This document shows positions 46,660 through 59,383 of a stretch of 64,000 nt of DNA, in pieces. A model generated the notes under the pieces. That model was given only the letters and a program-made list of their open reading frames with translations, was not told the origin of the DNA and searched no databases. The stretch covers positions 186,001 through 250,000 of the forward strand of contig JAPVLO010000973.1 in assembly GCA_027257055.1 (NCBI GenBank), read 5' to 3'. Position 1 is the stretch's first letter, and every line of letters begins with the position of its first letter. The position numbers were made by a program, and so were the translations under genes. Source of the DNA: Cephalopachus bancanus (lineage: Eukaryota; Chordata; Mammalia; Primates; Tarsiidae).

Positions 46660-48120
46660 AATTTTAGAGTTGTGGGGTACCTGTGAGGACTTGCTACATA
46701 AATAAATTGCGTGCAGGTGAGGTTTGGGTTTCAAGCGAGCCCTATCTTTCCCTGGCAGTAGACAGGGTATCTAATGAGTGTTCGTGTGCCCCTTTTCACC
46801 CCTCCCTCCAACCTTAAGAGGACTCAGCATGTGTCCTTCCCACCTTTGTGCTCAAGTGTCCAATGTTTAGAGCCTGCTTATGAATGGTAATGCGGTATTC
46901 AGGTGTTTTCTTTTTGTTTCTGTGTGAGTTTACTTAGAATGGTGGTCTCGGGTGCATCCATGTTGCCGTAAAGGGCATAATTTTGTTCTCCTTTATGGCT
47001 GTGAGGTAGTTCATTGTGTACTTGTACCACCTTTCCTTCTTTTTCCCAGTCCACTTTTGATGGGCATGTGGGTTGATTCCATTGTTTTCCTATTGTGAAT
47101 AGTGCTGCAATAAGTATATGTGTGCAGGTGTCTTTTTGGTGGAGTGATTTATGTTTGTCTGGGTATACTCCTAGAATTGGGATTGCTGAATCATATGGTA
47201 GTTCAATTTTTAGTTATTTGAGAAAACACACTGCTTGCCACAAAGACTGAACTAGTTTACATACCCACCAACAGTATAAAGGTATTCCCTTTTTTTCTGC
47301 TACCTTAATAGCATCTTTTTTTTTTTTTACTTTTTCTGATAATTAGTGAGGCTGAGCATTTTTTTATATGTTTTTTGGCTGCTTGTAAATCCTTTGAGAA
47401 GTGTCTATTCTTGTCCTTTGCCCACTTTTTAATGGTATTGTTCATTTTCTTTTACTGTCAATTCATTTGAGTTCCTTGTAGATCCTGATGTTAGGCCTTT
47501 GTCAGACACATTGCTTGCAAATATATTTTTCACATCCTGTGGCTTATCCCTTTACTCTCTTGATGGTTTATTTTGCTGTGCTAAAACCTTTTAGTCTGAT
47601 AAGGTCTCACTTTTTAATTTTAGATTTTGCTGCATTAGCTTTTGAGGCCTTGTCCATGAATTAATTACCTAATCCAATGTCCAGAAGCGTGCTCCCTAAG
47701 TTTTCTTCTAAGTTTCTTATAGAGTTTGAGCGTTTACATTTAAGTACTTGATCTATTTTGAGTTAACTTCTGTATATGGTGATAGGTAGTAGTCTAGTTT
47801 GATTCTTCTATACATGGTTAGCCAATTTTCCCAGCACCATTTGCTAAAAACGGTTCCCTTTCTCCAAGTTTGTTTTTGTTGGCTTTCGTAAAAGATGAGT
47901 TGGTTGAAGGCCTGTGGTTTTGTTTCCAGATTCTCTGTCCTGTTTCATTGATCTATGTGTCTGTTTTTGTACCCCAGTACCATACTGTCTTGTTTACTAT
48001 AGCAGTAAAGTTTGAAGTCTGGAAGCCCGATGCCTCCAGCTTTGTTCTTTGTGCTGAGGATTGCTTTAGCTATTTGGGCTCTTTTTTGCTTCCATATGAA
48101 TTTCTGCATTGTCTCTTGCA
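46660..48120 (-). mobile_element. LINE-1 3' fragment, antisense, 5'-truncated
   Basis: The 3' UTR lies at the left (GGGGTACCTGTGAGGACTTG) and the ORF2 C-terminal region follows (GTGCTGCAATAAGTATATGT, CCCAGCACCATTTGCTAAAA). It is cut at about 48120. The 3' UTR differs from that of the L1 at 34701, so it belongs to another, older L1 family. Frames are broken. Confidence 0.85.
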
Positions 48121-48182
48121 GATCTGCTTCCTTAGCACTCCATTATACTCAAATAAATTATGAAATTTCCACAACCTATCTT

Positions 48183-48461
48183 TTTTTTTTTTTTTGAGTT
48201 GGGGTCTCACTCTATCGCCCAGACTGGAGTGCAGTGGCCGCTCCCGGCCACCGCAGCCTCGACCTGCTGGGCTCCTCGATCCTTCCGCCTCAGCCTTCCA
48301 AGTAGCTGGAATTACAGGCATGCGCTACCATGCCCAGCTGATTTTTTGATAGAGATGAAGTCTCGCTGCCCAGGCGGGTCTTGAACCCGTGGGCTCAGGC
48401 AATCCACTCACCTCAGCCTCCCAAAGGTGCGGGATTACAGGCTGAGCCACCGAGTCCGGCA
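48183..48461 (-). mobile_element. Alu SINE, antisense, young subfamily
   Basis: T15 tail, GAGTTGGGGTCTCACTCTAT, a short linker deletion, and ACCGAGTCCGGC at the right. Flanks AACCTATCTTTTTT and AACCTAACTTTTTT form a near-perfect duplication. Confidence 0.94.
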
Positions 48462-50289
48462 ACCTAACTTTTTTTTAAAAGAATAGATAACATTTATTAA
48501 AGACAAAATCAAGAAATATTCTTCTAAGAAATTAATAAATTAAATCATAAATTATATCAAAGTAAAGAAAGCTCAGTATTTACATAATATAATCAACAAG
48601 ATCATTACATAGTTTAGGTTGTGCTTAAAGTGATGTTCAAAAGTTCCTTTAGATTCAAAGAAACAATGTTAATACCAACAACATCTAAATTACACAATTA
48701 GGTAAAGGGTCAACACAGTACAAACGAGGTCTTAAATTGTGAACCATGGTTAAACAAGTTTCAGTAGAAAGTGGGACAAGTCTCTTATAACGCTACAGTA
48801 TTAATAATATAAAATTCAATTAATGAAAATGTGTTTTAAAAAGTGAATTTTAAAAAAAGCAAAGTTAAAGTTTTAAGAATTTTGGAAAATGTGAACATTT
48901 TGGCAAATCATTGAAGCCTCAGCAGATTGATAAGGTATATGATTCTAACCTGTGCTTCTGGTACTACTATATAACACAGTTGAATGTTCTTTCTTACAAT
49001 ATTATTTTGTTTAAAATGAATAGTTAAGTTAAATATAAAAGTTTTAAAATACTTAGCACAGCTTTGTTTTTGACAATTAAAAATTTAAAATATAATGAAT
49101 GTCCAATAACAAGGGTTTAAGAAACTCTAGTCATATTACGTCATAAAATACAGGATAATATTCAAATGAGTTTTTATACAGCACTAGCGAAGAAACATGT
49201 CATCAATGACTATATGCATATGTTAATATCATTACATATATATATTACAAGACCTGTGTATTTGTGTACAACAAAATATTAACAGGGACTATATCTGCAT
49301 ATGAAGATCACAGAGTAATATTTTCTATTCACTTGAGTATATTCTAAACTTTGAGGAATGAGCATTGAGTATTTATGCTTTTCAAAACATGTCTTAAAAC
49401 TTTAGATCATAGTTGGTAAAATGAATCTGATTAGATTTTATGAGGGTTATAAAGAAGAAAACAGGATCCATTAATAGTAATTTTAGTGGAGTATGTAGGT
49501 GAGAGCCTGAGTGGAATAATTTTAAGTGAGAATGCAAGAAAGAACTAATACCCACACACACATAAACACATATACTACAGAGCGGGAGGGAATGTATAAA
49601 CATTCTAAGAGAAGTTATCTATGTATTACTTCTAGTTTTCCATAATCAGAAGAATCTGGGTGCTGATGGTAATCAGTTGAGTATCTCTTGCAATTGCAGA
49701 AGTCAAATGTGACTTGTATTCATCTTTTGTTATTTGTATATATTGAGCTTTACAATTTTAATATAGGTTTTCCTTTTTCAAAATGTGTATGCATTTTTTG
49801 GCATCCTCTGCATATACACATATATATGTATATATAAACATTAGACATTTTAAACAGGAAAGCTACAAGTAAAAAGATTCAGAATAAGCCTAAAGAAACT
49901 AGAGGAAAATTATAACTATAAAAGCACAAATTAACATATTAGAGATTAGAACATTGAATATTAAATTCCAAAGTCATGTCTTCATTTTAAAGAATTCATC
50001 AGTAACAATTTTAATATTAATTTAAAAAATGAAAAATATATGTACAATTAGAAATAAGATGCAGCAAAATTGCAAAAGAACATTTTACATCATACTATGT
50101 GTGACTCATTTGAAAACTTAATTAATTTAGATTATTTCCTTGGCCATTAAAAAGTTAAAAATTAATTTTAAGAAGAAATATATAGCCTGATAATACTATC
50201 ATGTGATGAAATAAAATAGTTGCCCATAAGAAAGGAATAATAACTCAGACAATAAAAAACCCTTCCAAGGTATACTATCAAATTTTCAA
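48462..50289. other. Unassigned AT-rich intron, 1.8 kb
   Basis: No coding or RNA feature. Short ATATATA tracts occur near 49240 and 49815. Confidence 0.4.
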
Positions 50290-50700
50290 GAAAAAGTTAT
50301 TTAAATATATATTAATTTTTCAGATAATGAGAAAAGAAGAAAAGCTTCAAGATTCATTTCATAAAGCTAGCATAATCCTGATAAGAAAAATCTATCAAAT
50401 ATAGCACAAATTAAGAACACTGGAATACAGACTTGCTTATGAATATGGATGCAAAATCTTAAATAAAATGCTTGCAAATCAAACTCAGCAGTAAATTAAA
50501 AGAACAATAAACCATAACCAAGTAAAGCTCATCCAATGAATTTTAAAATGGCTAATATCAATATAATACATCATCTCAATAAGCCAAATAAGAAATTCTT
50601 TAAAATAATCTTCACAGATGATCACAAAGCATTTTCTATAAATTAACATCTATCTTATATAAACTGATTTTATAGTTTAAGAATAATTAAAAAAAACTTT
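50290..50700 (+). mobile_element. Very old LINE-1 ORF2 remnant (tentative)
   Basis: ATAAAGCTAGCATAATCCTG, AATATGGATGCAAAATCTTA and ATAATACATCATCTCAATAA follow L1 reverse-transcriptase order with no open frame left. Confidence 0.6.
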
Positions 50701-52460
50701 AGCCTAGTAATGACTATATGTTTGTAATCAACATTTAGGCAATACTAACCACTTCTTTAAAATAGGAGAAAAGATAGTAAAAGTCAATTTCATAAATTAT
50801 AATATTTTATAATCTGTCACATAATAAAATATACACATTAAAAAGTTTCTAAAATCCTATAATAAAAAATGAGTGACATGTACTTTTATGTGTTATCATA
50901 TTTTATATGTACACCACTTATAAAAATTGTGTAATGAAACAATGATGTTTTCATAGTCCAAAATATTGAGTTGCATTTTAGAGCTACATTTTATACCTTT
51001 GTGTTTATGAGGAAAAAAAACTACTAAGTCTCTCTAGTTTCTCTAGGCTGAGTGATTTCTAGTAAATTATTAGTATTAGGAATAATAATTGTCCTAACCA
51101 TTTTTGAGAAGTAAATGGCTCAATTTGAAAAATTTTGTGGTAAATATATGAACCAAAAGGCATAGTTGGATGGGTGTTTTTTAGTGTTTGGATTCATACC
51201 ATATAATATGTAGACCAATACATTAGTAATGAAAATTATTTTTTTACTAACAAAAACAATATCCCCAAATTATGAAAACACCAGCTCACATATAAAAGGA
51301 AACAACATATATATATAATATTTATCTCAAAATGGAATTACTAAGAGAAATTATGTGCCTGCTGTTGCTCAATAAAGTATAAACACCACAAATATTTCTA
51401 ATTCCTTAAAAGTCATATTTCATTATCTTATCAAATGATAAAATCAAACACAGATGGCTGTTTTTCTGTCTCACAAGAAACTAAGAGTTGCAGATAATGG
51501 AATTATTTTCTTAAAACAATTTTGAACTATGGGAGTAGACTACAAAGTAAATGTGACAAATTTGTAGAAAAACTTTACTTTTGCATTTAAAAATAATTTA
51601 ATTTTGACATTATTTCAAAATAGCCAATTTCAAGATGTTTCTGATGCATTGTTTATAGAAATGAATAGGAAAAACATATTTCATAGATCCAACAACAATA
51701 CAAATTAGAGAAAACTATATGTTAATTAAGTAAAGACTTTAAATCAGAAGCACAAAGACACCATAAAACTAAAAAAAAAATCATCTAAGTTGTATGTGCA
51801 ATTAGGTGGCAAATCTTTTCTTTTTCTCTTGAACTAGAAGCTTCAATTGCATACCAAAAAATAATGCGGGGCAATAATTCACATGGTTGATTTTAATTGA
51901 GTGTTTAACATGAGCTCTTTGAAATATGGTTTAAAGGTTTTTATAAAGAACAAAATGCAGAAAAAAATTAATATAGCTAAACTTTATCATAGTCTCATCT
52001 TCCCTAGAAAGTGTGTCTCCAAATGATTTCTATAATTGAGAAGTATTACTAATCTTATAAATACATTCACAATTCCTCATCAAAAAGAACACTTTGTTAT
52101 GACATCAAATTGAGGAAAGCCAGACTTGCCATTTTAGAGATAATCAAAGAAATTTTTAAATGACTGTAGCTTTATTGAATAAATTTTCCCTTGTTGAAAA
52201 TATTTAATCAGTAGTGATATTTTTATAGATGAGATATTTCAGCATGATTATGAACTGAGATCATAATTATTTTACAATAATATATACTATATTTTAAAAT
52301 CTTATTGAATATGCTATACTTCCCTGGTGCTTGTAGTAGGCCCTGACAACAAATTATAAGAATACTACATGCATTCTTTTAAGTTGTCAGGGATTCTGTG
52401 AATGGCTACACTCTACACTTAACCTTGCTGAGTTTTTTCCAGGTTCACAAGGTGTAGGAT
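50701..52460. other. Unassigned AT-rich intron, 1.8 kb
   Basis: No supported feature. Pure AT-rich sequence with many stops in all frames. Confidence 0.4.
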
Positions 52461-52462
52461 TT

Positions 52463-52522
52463 TTCCCCATTATTCTTTCCTTCCTTCCCTCCCTTCCTCC
52501 CTCCCTCCTTTCCTCCATTTGC
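52463..52522. repeat. (TTCC)n/(CCCT)n pyrimidine tract
   Basis: About 55 bp of C and T only, mostly TTCC and CCTC units, followed by more pyrimidine-rich sequence. Confidence 0.9.
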
Positions 52523-52554
52523 TTTCCTTTCTTACACTTATTTATTGATTCACT

Positions 52555-52660
52555 TACTTATTCAACAAGTATGTATTGAGTGCCTAATACGGGACAGGCA
52601 CAGGGAAAATCAGGCAGAAAAAAAGTTATAATACGCCCTCTGCCCTTAAAAACTGTATAG
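52555..52660 (+). repeat. Ancient dispersed repeat motif, family not assigned
   Basis: TATTCAACAAGTATGTATTG, AGTGCCTAATACGGGACAGG and GCCCTTAAAAACTGTATAGT parallel the motif at 17195. Confidence 0.45.
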
Positions 52661-54365
52661 TCTCCAAAAAATATAGATAGATAAACATTGATTTTAATAG
52701 GGTGTCATAAGTACCAGCAAAAGGGCAAACACAGAGTGTAGCTGGAGTTCCAAGCAGATGGAAGAAAGCGAGGAGACAGTTTCACCAACAATTTTCTTTC
52801 GTACAAGTGGGGTGCAAAACAAGAGAGTCCGTCTAGACAATAGTAGAATTGAGAAGATGAACAGAGTCAAAAACAAACATATTGTTTTAAGGGAACAGTA
52901 TTTATGAAGAGCTGGAAGGATGAAAGCGTAGGGCATACTCTGGTGTTTTCAGATTGTTCCAGGTAGTTAGGAAATTAAGCTAGAGGGAAAGCAGTAGCAA
53001 GAGAGAGGTTGTAGAGAACAAGGGCAAACTGCAGAGAGACTATTAATGATCAGTTTCTCCCTACTCATTGGTCCCATCTAATTCCCTCTGGTATTTCAGT
53101 TCAGTGTTTTTGGTTTAGTGGGTTTTTTAGTTTGTTTTCAGCCTTGTCAATTTCTGGATTCTTCTCTATTGCCTATGCAGCAGTGCAAGTCATTCCCATA
53201 TGAATTCAGGCTTATATTCCCGGCAGTGTATGAATAGAAGCAAAGACATTTTAAAGTGAAAAATAAAAATTTGACAAAACCCATAAAATTGTGAAAATCT
53301 AAAATCTTACTAAAGAAGTTTGTAAAATGTATAGTTTTAGCAACAAAAAAGGTCAATTAGGAATGTTTAATAAGCAGATAGAAAATATTAACCCAGTGTA
53401 GAAAATATTGACCTATTGTTGAATATTAACATTTATTGTGTAAATTAATAATAAATTATCTGAATACAGAAAGTAGTAAGAAAGATAGAAATGGAATGCT
53501 TGTCAAGATCAACAGAACCATATGGTTCTTAAATTGCTCAGGAAAAAGCTAAAGATGTTAATTATGCCTAATATCTCATAAGTGAAATATTCATTCCTTA
53601 ACTATATTAATAATTTATAAATTCAAATCTTGTATAAACAATAGCATAAGAAAAAATTCCTCAATTCTAAACTTTCTAACCTTAGTTTTATCTAAAATGT
53701 GGCTTCAATTTTATAAAGAAAAAGATAGCAAAAAATTGAATAGAGAAATATACTCACTGAGATGTCTTAATACAGCTCTCATAGGAATTTATAGATAGTC
53801 AGAAAAAAATAGAAATATAAAATATTTAAATAGCACAATTAGCAAAGTTGGCAAAATAGCCTACTTAAAATTGAATCCTAATATCAGAGAACACATTTTA
53901 AAAATGAAATACTTATGCAACCCATATATTACAGCATAAACTAAATCTTAATACATTTTAAACTATTTCTATCATATAACGATTTATAACATATCAGAAT
54001 TACATAAGTAATGACTTTTTAAAAATAATTTAAAAATTTAGTGAAAGTAGAAGGGTTAATTTGTCTAAGACTAATCACATTCTGATTTCAAAGACAGTTT
54101 ACCTTCTGGAAAGTTCCAAGGAAACTTTTTTAAAGCCTCCTTTAGAAAAATTACTCAAATAAATGAAGAGATAGATCACGGGTATGTATGTTAGTCATCC
54201 CTGTCATAAAGATTTTATTTACTCCCTAAATAATCCATAGGTGGATGCAATTTTAATCATAATTCTAATAAATTTTTTTGAAGGAAATGAACCAGATAAT
54301 GATGAATATTATATGAAAAAGAAAGGGTTAAGAATAGCTTTGGACTCATGAAGAAATATAAGATT
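52661..54365. other. Unassigned AT-rich intron, 1.7 kb
   Basis: Short minus frames (52694-52936, 53147-53356) have no splice borders or recognisable domain. Confidence 0.4.
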
Positions 54366-54668
54366 AGGCTGGGCCCAGTGGCTCATGCCTGTAATCCAAG
54401 TGATTTGAAGGGTCTAGGTGGAAAGATTGCTTGAGCCTGGGAGTTCAAGACCAGCTTGGGAGACAGCAAGACCTCATCTCTACAAAATAACAGCAACATC
54501 AACAAAAAGCCAGGCATGGAGGTGCATGCCTGTTGTGCCAGCTAATTGGTAGGCTGACGTGGAAGGATGGCTTGAGCCCATAAGTTCAAGGCTGCAGTGA
54601 GCTGTGATCATGTCACTGCTTTGCAGCCTAGGTGACAGAGTGAGACTCTGACTCAAAACAAAACAAAA
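54366..54668 (+). mobile_element. AluJ-like SINE
   Basis: GGCTGGGCCCAGTGGCTCAT, ATTGCTTGAGCCTGGGAGTT, a right arm with GGCTGCAGTGAGCTGTGATC, and a CAAAACAAAA tail. Old primate type. Confidence 0.93.
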
Positions 54669-55879
54669 ATGAAGAAGATGATTGGAGAACTCATCATCAT
54701 AGTCAAAACTCATTATGGAATGTTAGTAATGGAGACATGGAGTGTTCAGGTAAAGATGATAAAGTAGATGAAAGTTAAAATGTGAAAAAAAAGAGAAACA
54801 CTCAAATATGGAAGCCTAACGTGTGGCAAAGACAGCAGGGGTATAAATACATAAACAAAGACACATCAATATATTGTAGCAATTTTTTTCTATATTAAAA
54901 ACAATGTACCTGGAACCTCTCTTCATATCATATCCATACACTAATCTCATATGGGTTATGTATTAAATCTGGCAATGAAATATGCATTCCACAAATTCTA
55001 GAAACAGTTTATTACTTCCAAACTTGTAAATAAAAGACAGTAAAAAAAAAAAACCTTCAATTTTGACCATTCTAGATGTAGTTTCATCTAAAAGCATCAC
55101 ATAAATTTGAAAAGTAGAATTTCAAAACATTTAGAATGAACTATCAGAAAATATTTTTATGGCCACAGGGTTGGGAAAATTTGTTAAACAGGTTGAGAAA
55201 AGCAAAAAGTCCAAAGGAAAATATTTATATCTGATACTACATTAAAATGGAGTATCTTCTTCATCAGAAGTTACCAAAAAGAAATGAAAGAAGACCAGGT
55301 ATTTTTAACATTTGTAACTCTAAAATATTTAGTATTCATAAGATACAACAGATTCATACAAACAGTCATTCAGCATTTGGAGGGAAACCATGAGCAGGTT
55401 TTCACAGAAAAGGAAATACAAACGACCCCCTAAAAGCCACTGAGATATGCTCAGTCCTATTAATAAAATAATAACAAACCATAATGAGATGCTATTAAGA
55501 AGTCTTATCATAGAAAGTGGTAAATACTGTCCTTTTAATTCTAGGTAGAAATGCAAATTGGCATAGGAATTTGTTTTTTTCTTTTACTATGCTATTTTTT
55601 TCTTTTTATTATCTATTATTTTCTTTTCCCACAGTGAATGAGATATGGCTGAAAAAGAAGGCTTCTAATTCAGGAAAGATGAGTTATAATGAAAGCTCAG
55701 AGTGGCACCAAGCATGAGTAGAACTCAACACAACATTGCTCGTTTTAGAGATGAAGGAAATAAACAGCAGAGAATGCAGACAGATTCTAAAAACACTGTG
55801 ATTCCACTGACAGCTGCCAAGGAAATAAGGGTCTCATTTCTAAAACCACAAAAATTGAACTGAACCTTATAAAAATGGA
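54669..55879. other. Unassigned AT-rich intron
   Basis: No supported feature. 55329-55720 may include an old LINE piece but I cannot show it. Confidence 0.35.
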
Positions 55880-56695
55880 ATGCCTCAGTCAGGATGAGTA
55901 TAATTAAAAAGACAACAAAACTGCTAGGAAAAATGGAGCTCCTATACACTGTTTGTGGAACTGTAAATTAGTATAGCCACTATAGAAAGCAGTATGGAGA
56001 TTCCCCAAAAAACTAAAAAAAGAACTAATATACATTTCAGCTATCCTGCTACCAGGTGTATATTCAAAGGAAAGGAAATCAGTATGTTGAAGAGATATCT
56101 ACATCTTTATTTTTGTTGCAAAAATATTATCTACAAAAGCCAAGATATGAAATCAATGTAAGTGTCCACCAATGGATGAATGGATAAAGAAGATGTGGCA
56201 TATATACCCAATGGAATACTATTCAGCAATAAAAAAAGAATGGAATCCTGCCATTTACAGCTACAAGGATAGAACTGGAGGACATTTTGTTAAGTGAATT
56301 CAGTCTGATGAATATCATATATTTTCACTCATACATGGAAGTTAAATAATTGCTTATCTCATACAAGTAGAGGATAGAAAAGAGGTAACTAGAGGTTGGA
56401 AAGGGTAAAAAGTTGGGAATATGATAGAGAAGTTGGTGAATGCATACAAAATTACAGCTTGATAGTATTCTGTAGCACTGTACAGAGACTATTGTTATTC
56501 ATTTTATATTTTCAAATAACTAGAAGGAAAAATTTTGAATATTCTTGACACAAATAAATGATAAATGTTATAGGAGATAAATATGCTAATTACTCTATTT
56601 GATCATTACACATTGTATACACAGGTATTCAAATATCACACTATACCCCATAAGTGTGTGCAATTACTGTGTGTCAATTAAAAAAACTGAAAAAT
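55880..56695 (+). mobile_element. LINE-1 3' end, older primate type
   Basis: ORF2 C-terminal remnants (GGCATATATACCCAATGGAA, ACTATTCAGCAATAAAAAAA) are followed by a 3' UTR with TTTGATCATTACACATTGTA and ACTATACCCCATAAGTGTGT and a short A-rich end, the L1MA/L1PB pattern. It is 5'-truncated. Confidence 0.85.
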
Positions 56696-56699
56696 ACCT

Positions 56700-58650
56700 A
56701 AAACAGATTTATCCTCAAGTCTCTAGAAAGTATTACAAGGTAACTGACACCTTGATTTCAGTCATGACAGACCTGGAGCAGAGGAATCAGCTGAGCTATG
56801 ATATGCCCAGAATTCTGACTCAGAGAAATGTTAAGATGATAAATGCATGTTGTTTCAGGCTGCTAAATCTAATTTTAAACAAAAAAAAACTTTAAATGGA
56901 AAACTACAAAACACTGATGAAAGAAATTGTGGATGGCACAACAAATGGAAAACCATCCCATGTTCACGGATTGGGAGAATCAATTTTGTTAAAAATGACC
57001 ATATCCCTCAAAGCAATCTACAGATTCAATGTAATTTCAATCAAAATACCAAATTTTTTCTTCAGAGAACTAGAAAAAAGAATCCTAAAGTTTATATAAA
57101 ATCAACGAAGAGCCCAAATAACCAAAGCAATTTTAAGCAAAAAGAACAACTATAGAGGCATCACGTGTCCTGATTTCAAATCGGGTTATAGTAACAGCAT
57201 GGTAAAAAAACAGTATGGTACTGGTATAAGAATAGGCAGATTGACCAATGGAACAGAAAAGAGAATTCAGAAATAAAACCATAATCCTACAACCAACTTA
57301 TCTTTGACAAAGCCAAGAAATAAAAAAAATTAAAAAATGGGAAATGACACCCTATTCAGTAAATGGTGCTGGGAAAATTGGCTACCAATATGCAGATGAA
57401 TGAAGCTTGACCCCTATCTCTCTCATCATATACAAAAATTAACTCAAGATGGATCAAAGATTTGATGTAAGACCTGAAACTACAAAAATCCTAGAAGAAA
57501 ATTTAGAAAACACTCTGCTGGACATTGGGCTAGGCAAAGAAATTATAACAAAGACCCCAAAACAATTGCAACAAAAACTAAAATAGACAGATGGGACTTA
57601 ATTAAACTAAAAAGCTCCTACACAGAAAAATAAATAATCAACATAGTGAACAGAAAACCTACTGAATTGGAGGAAATATTTGCAAATTATACCTCAGACA
57701 AAGGGCTAATATCCAGAATCTACAAGGAACTCAACTCAACACACACACACACACACAAACAAATAACCCCATCAAAAAGTGGGCAATGGGCATGAATGGA
57801 CACTTCCCAAAAGAAGACACGCGAGCAGCCAAGGAATATATGAAAAATGCTCAATATCACTAATCATCAGAGAACTGCAAATTAACACCAGAATGAGATA
57901 TCACTTCACACCAGTCAGAATGGCCATTATCAAAAAGTCTAAGAACAACAGATGTTGGTGCAGTTGCAAAGAAAAGGAGGCACTCATCCACTGTTGGTGG
58001 GATTGTAAACTAGTTCAACCTCTTTGGAAAAGAGTCTAGATATTTCTCAAATAACTAAAAATTGAATTACCATATGACACAACAATCCCACTACCAATGA
58101 TCTACCCAAAGAAAAATAAATCAATATATTAAAAAGATACCCATACTTGTACGTTCATTACAGGACTATTCACAATAGTAAAATGGAACCAATCTAACAG
58201 TTGACTGAATAAAGAAAATGTGGTATATATACACTATGGAATACTACACAGCCATAAAAAAGGAATGAAATCATGTCATTTGCAGTAACATGAATGGAGC
58301 CAGAGATCATCATTCTAAGTGAACTGACTCAGAAACAAAAAACCAAGTACCTCATGTTCTCACTCATATGTGGGAGCTAAATATTTCCAAAAATGGAAAT
58401 AATAGACACTAGGGACACCAATGAGGGGAGGCAAAAAGGGGGGGTTGGGTTCAGAAACTACCTACAGGCCACAATATTCACCATTTGGGGAATAGGCCAC
58501 CTGAGACCCAGTTCCCACCACTACACAAATGTCTATATAACAAACATGCATGTGTATCCCCTTACTCTAGAAAAAAAAAAAAACATTGTATGGTCCTTTG
58601 TTATGCAGCAATGCAAAACTAATGTAGGCATGAAACTGTAGAAATGCTAT
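56700..58650 (+). mobile_element. LTR-like repeat split by an L1
   Basis: The left piece at 56700-56880 ends AAATGCATGTTGTTTCAGGC, TGCTAAATCT. The tail of the same pattern resumes after the L1 with CCTTTGTTATGCAGCAATGC, AAAACTAATG at 58597-58627. The family is uncertain (MaLR/MER-like). Non-coding. Confidence 0.55.
56885..58584 (+). mobile_element. LINE-1 3' fragment, 5'-truncated, nested
   Basis: Runs from the ORF2 segment GGAAAACTACAAAACACTGA through AAATGGTGCTGGGAAAATTG and AGAATGGCCATTATCAAAAA to a 3' UTR (ACAAACATGCATGTGTATCC) and an A13 tail. The frame is broken several times. An (AC)n tract at 57740-57757 interrupts it. It is inserted in an LTR-like repeat. Confidence 0.88.
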
Positions 58651-58736
58651 TTAACTATTGACAAAGAGAAATTTTGAGTACTTGTTATTCAAAACTAAAA
58701 TCATATTCTTTTAATTTTTAAATAAGAAAAACTCAC

Positions 58737-58890
58737 CATTTTTGATAAAACAGATAATTCGCTTGTTGATGACTTTGTTTCCTTTATTGTTTCAGTCACT
58801 TGCTCTTTCTTCTCCTTGATATCAGTATTAACATTTTGTATTGATGACTGGTAGTGATTATATAGACTGTTAAGTTTATCTATCTCTTCC
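58737..58890 (-). CDS. Exon A of the coiled-coil protein gene (154 nt)
   Basis: On the minus strand the acceptor TTTTTGTCCCCCTAG precedes GGAAGAGATAG, and the exon ends AAAATG|GTGAGT, a strong donor. The first base completes a codon from an upstream exon beyond the window. Then 51 codons are open: EEIDKLNSLYNHYQSSIQ at the start, TDIKEKKEQVTETIKETKS in the middle, STSELSVLSKM at the end. Glu/Lys/Ser richness and regular hydrophobics indicate a coiled coil. It ends in phase 0, matching exon B 26.6 kb downstream in transcription order. It is the most 5' exon in the window. The apparent Met-start frame at 58922 reads through the intron and is not a real start. Confidence 0.75.
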
Positions 58891-59086
58891 CTAGGGGGAC
58901 AAAAAACAGTTGATTTTACCACATTAAAGTTAAAATTATACTTTAAATTATACTTAAATTAGCTTCAAACTTAATAGTATGAATAAATAGAATTGATCAA
59001 TTCCTAAAGTTTCTTCCATCCCAAATCAACTTTCCTATTCCTAAAATGTACCATTTAAATATTAAATAGTGAGGGGAAAATATGAG

Positions 59087-59383
59087 GCCAGGCATCTTGG
59101 TTCATGGTTGTAATCCCAGCACTTTTGGGACTTGGAGGTGAGAGGATTGCCTGAGCCCAGAGATTTGAGATCAGCCTGGGCAACTTGGTGAGAACTCATC
59201 TCTACAATAAATAAAAAAAGTAGCAGGGCATGGTGCTGTGTGCCTGTGGTTCTGGCTACTTGGAAGGCTGAGGTGGAAAGATTGCCTGAGTCCAGCAGGT
59301 CAAGGTAGTGGTGGCCATGAGTGTGCCACTGCACTCCAGTCTGGGTGACAGAGTGAGACTCTGACTCAAAAAAAAAAAAAGTG
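59087..59383 (+). mobile_element. Alu SINE
   Basis: GGCCAGGCATCTTGGTTCAT, ACAATAAATAAAAAAAGTAG linker, CACTGCACTCCAGTCTGGGT, A13 tail. A diverged member; the minus frame of 90 codons across it is an artefact. Confidence 0.93.
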
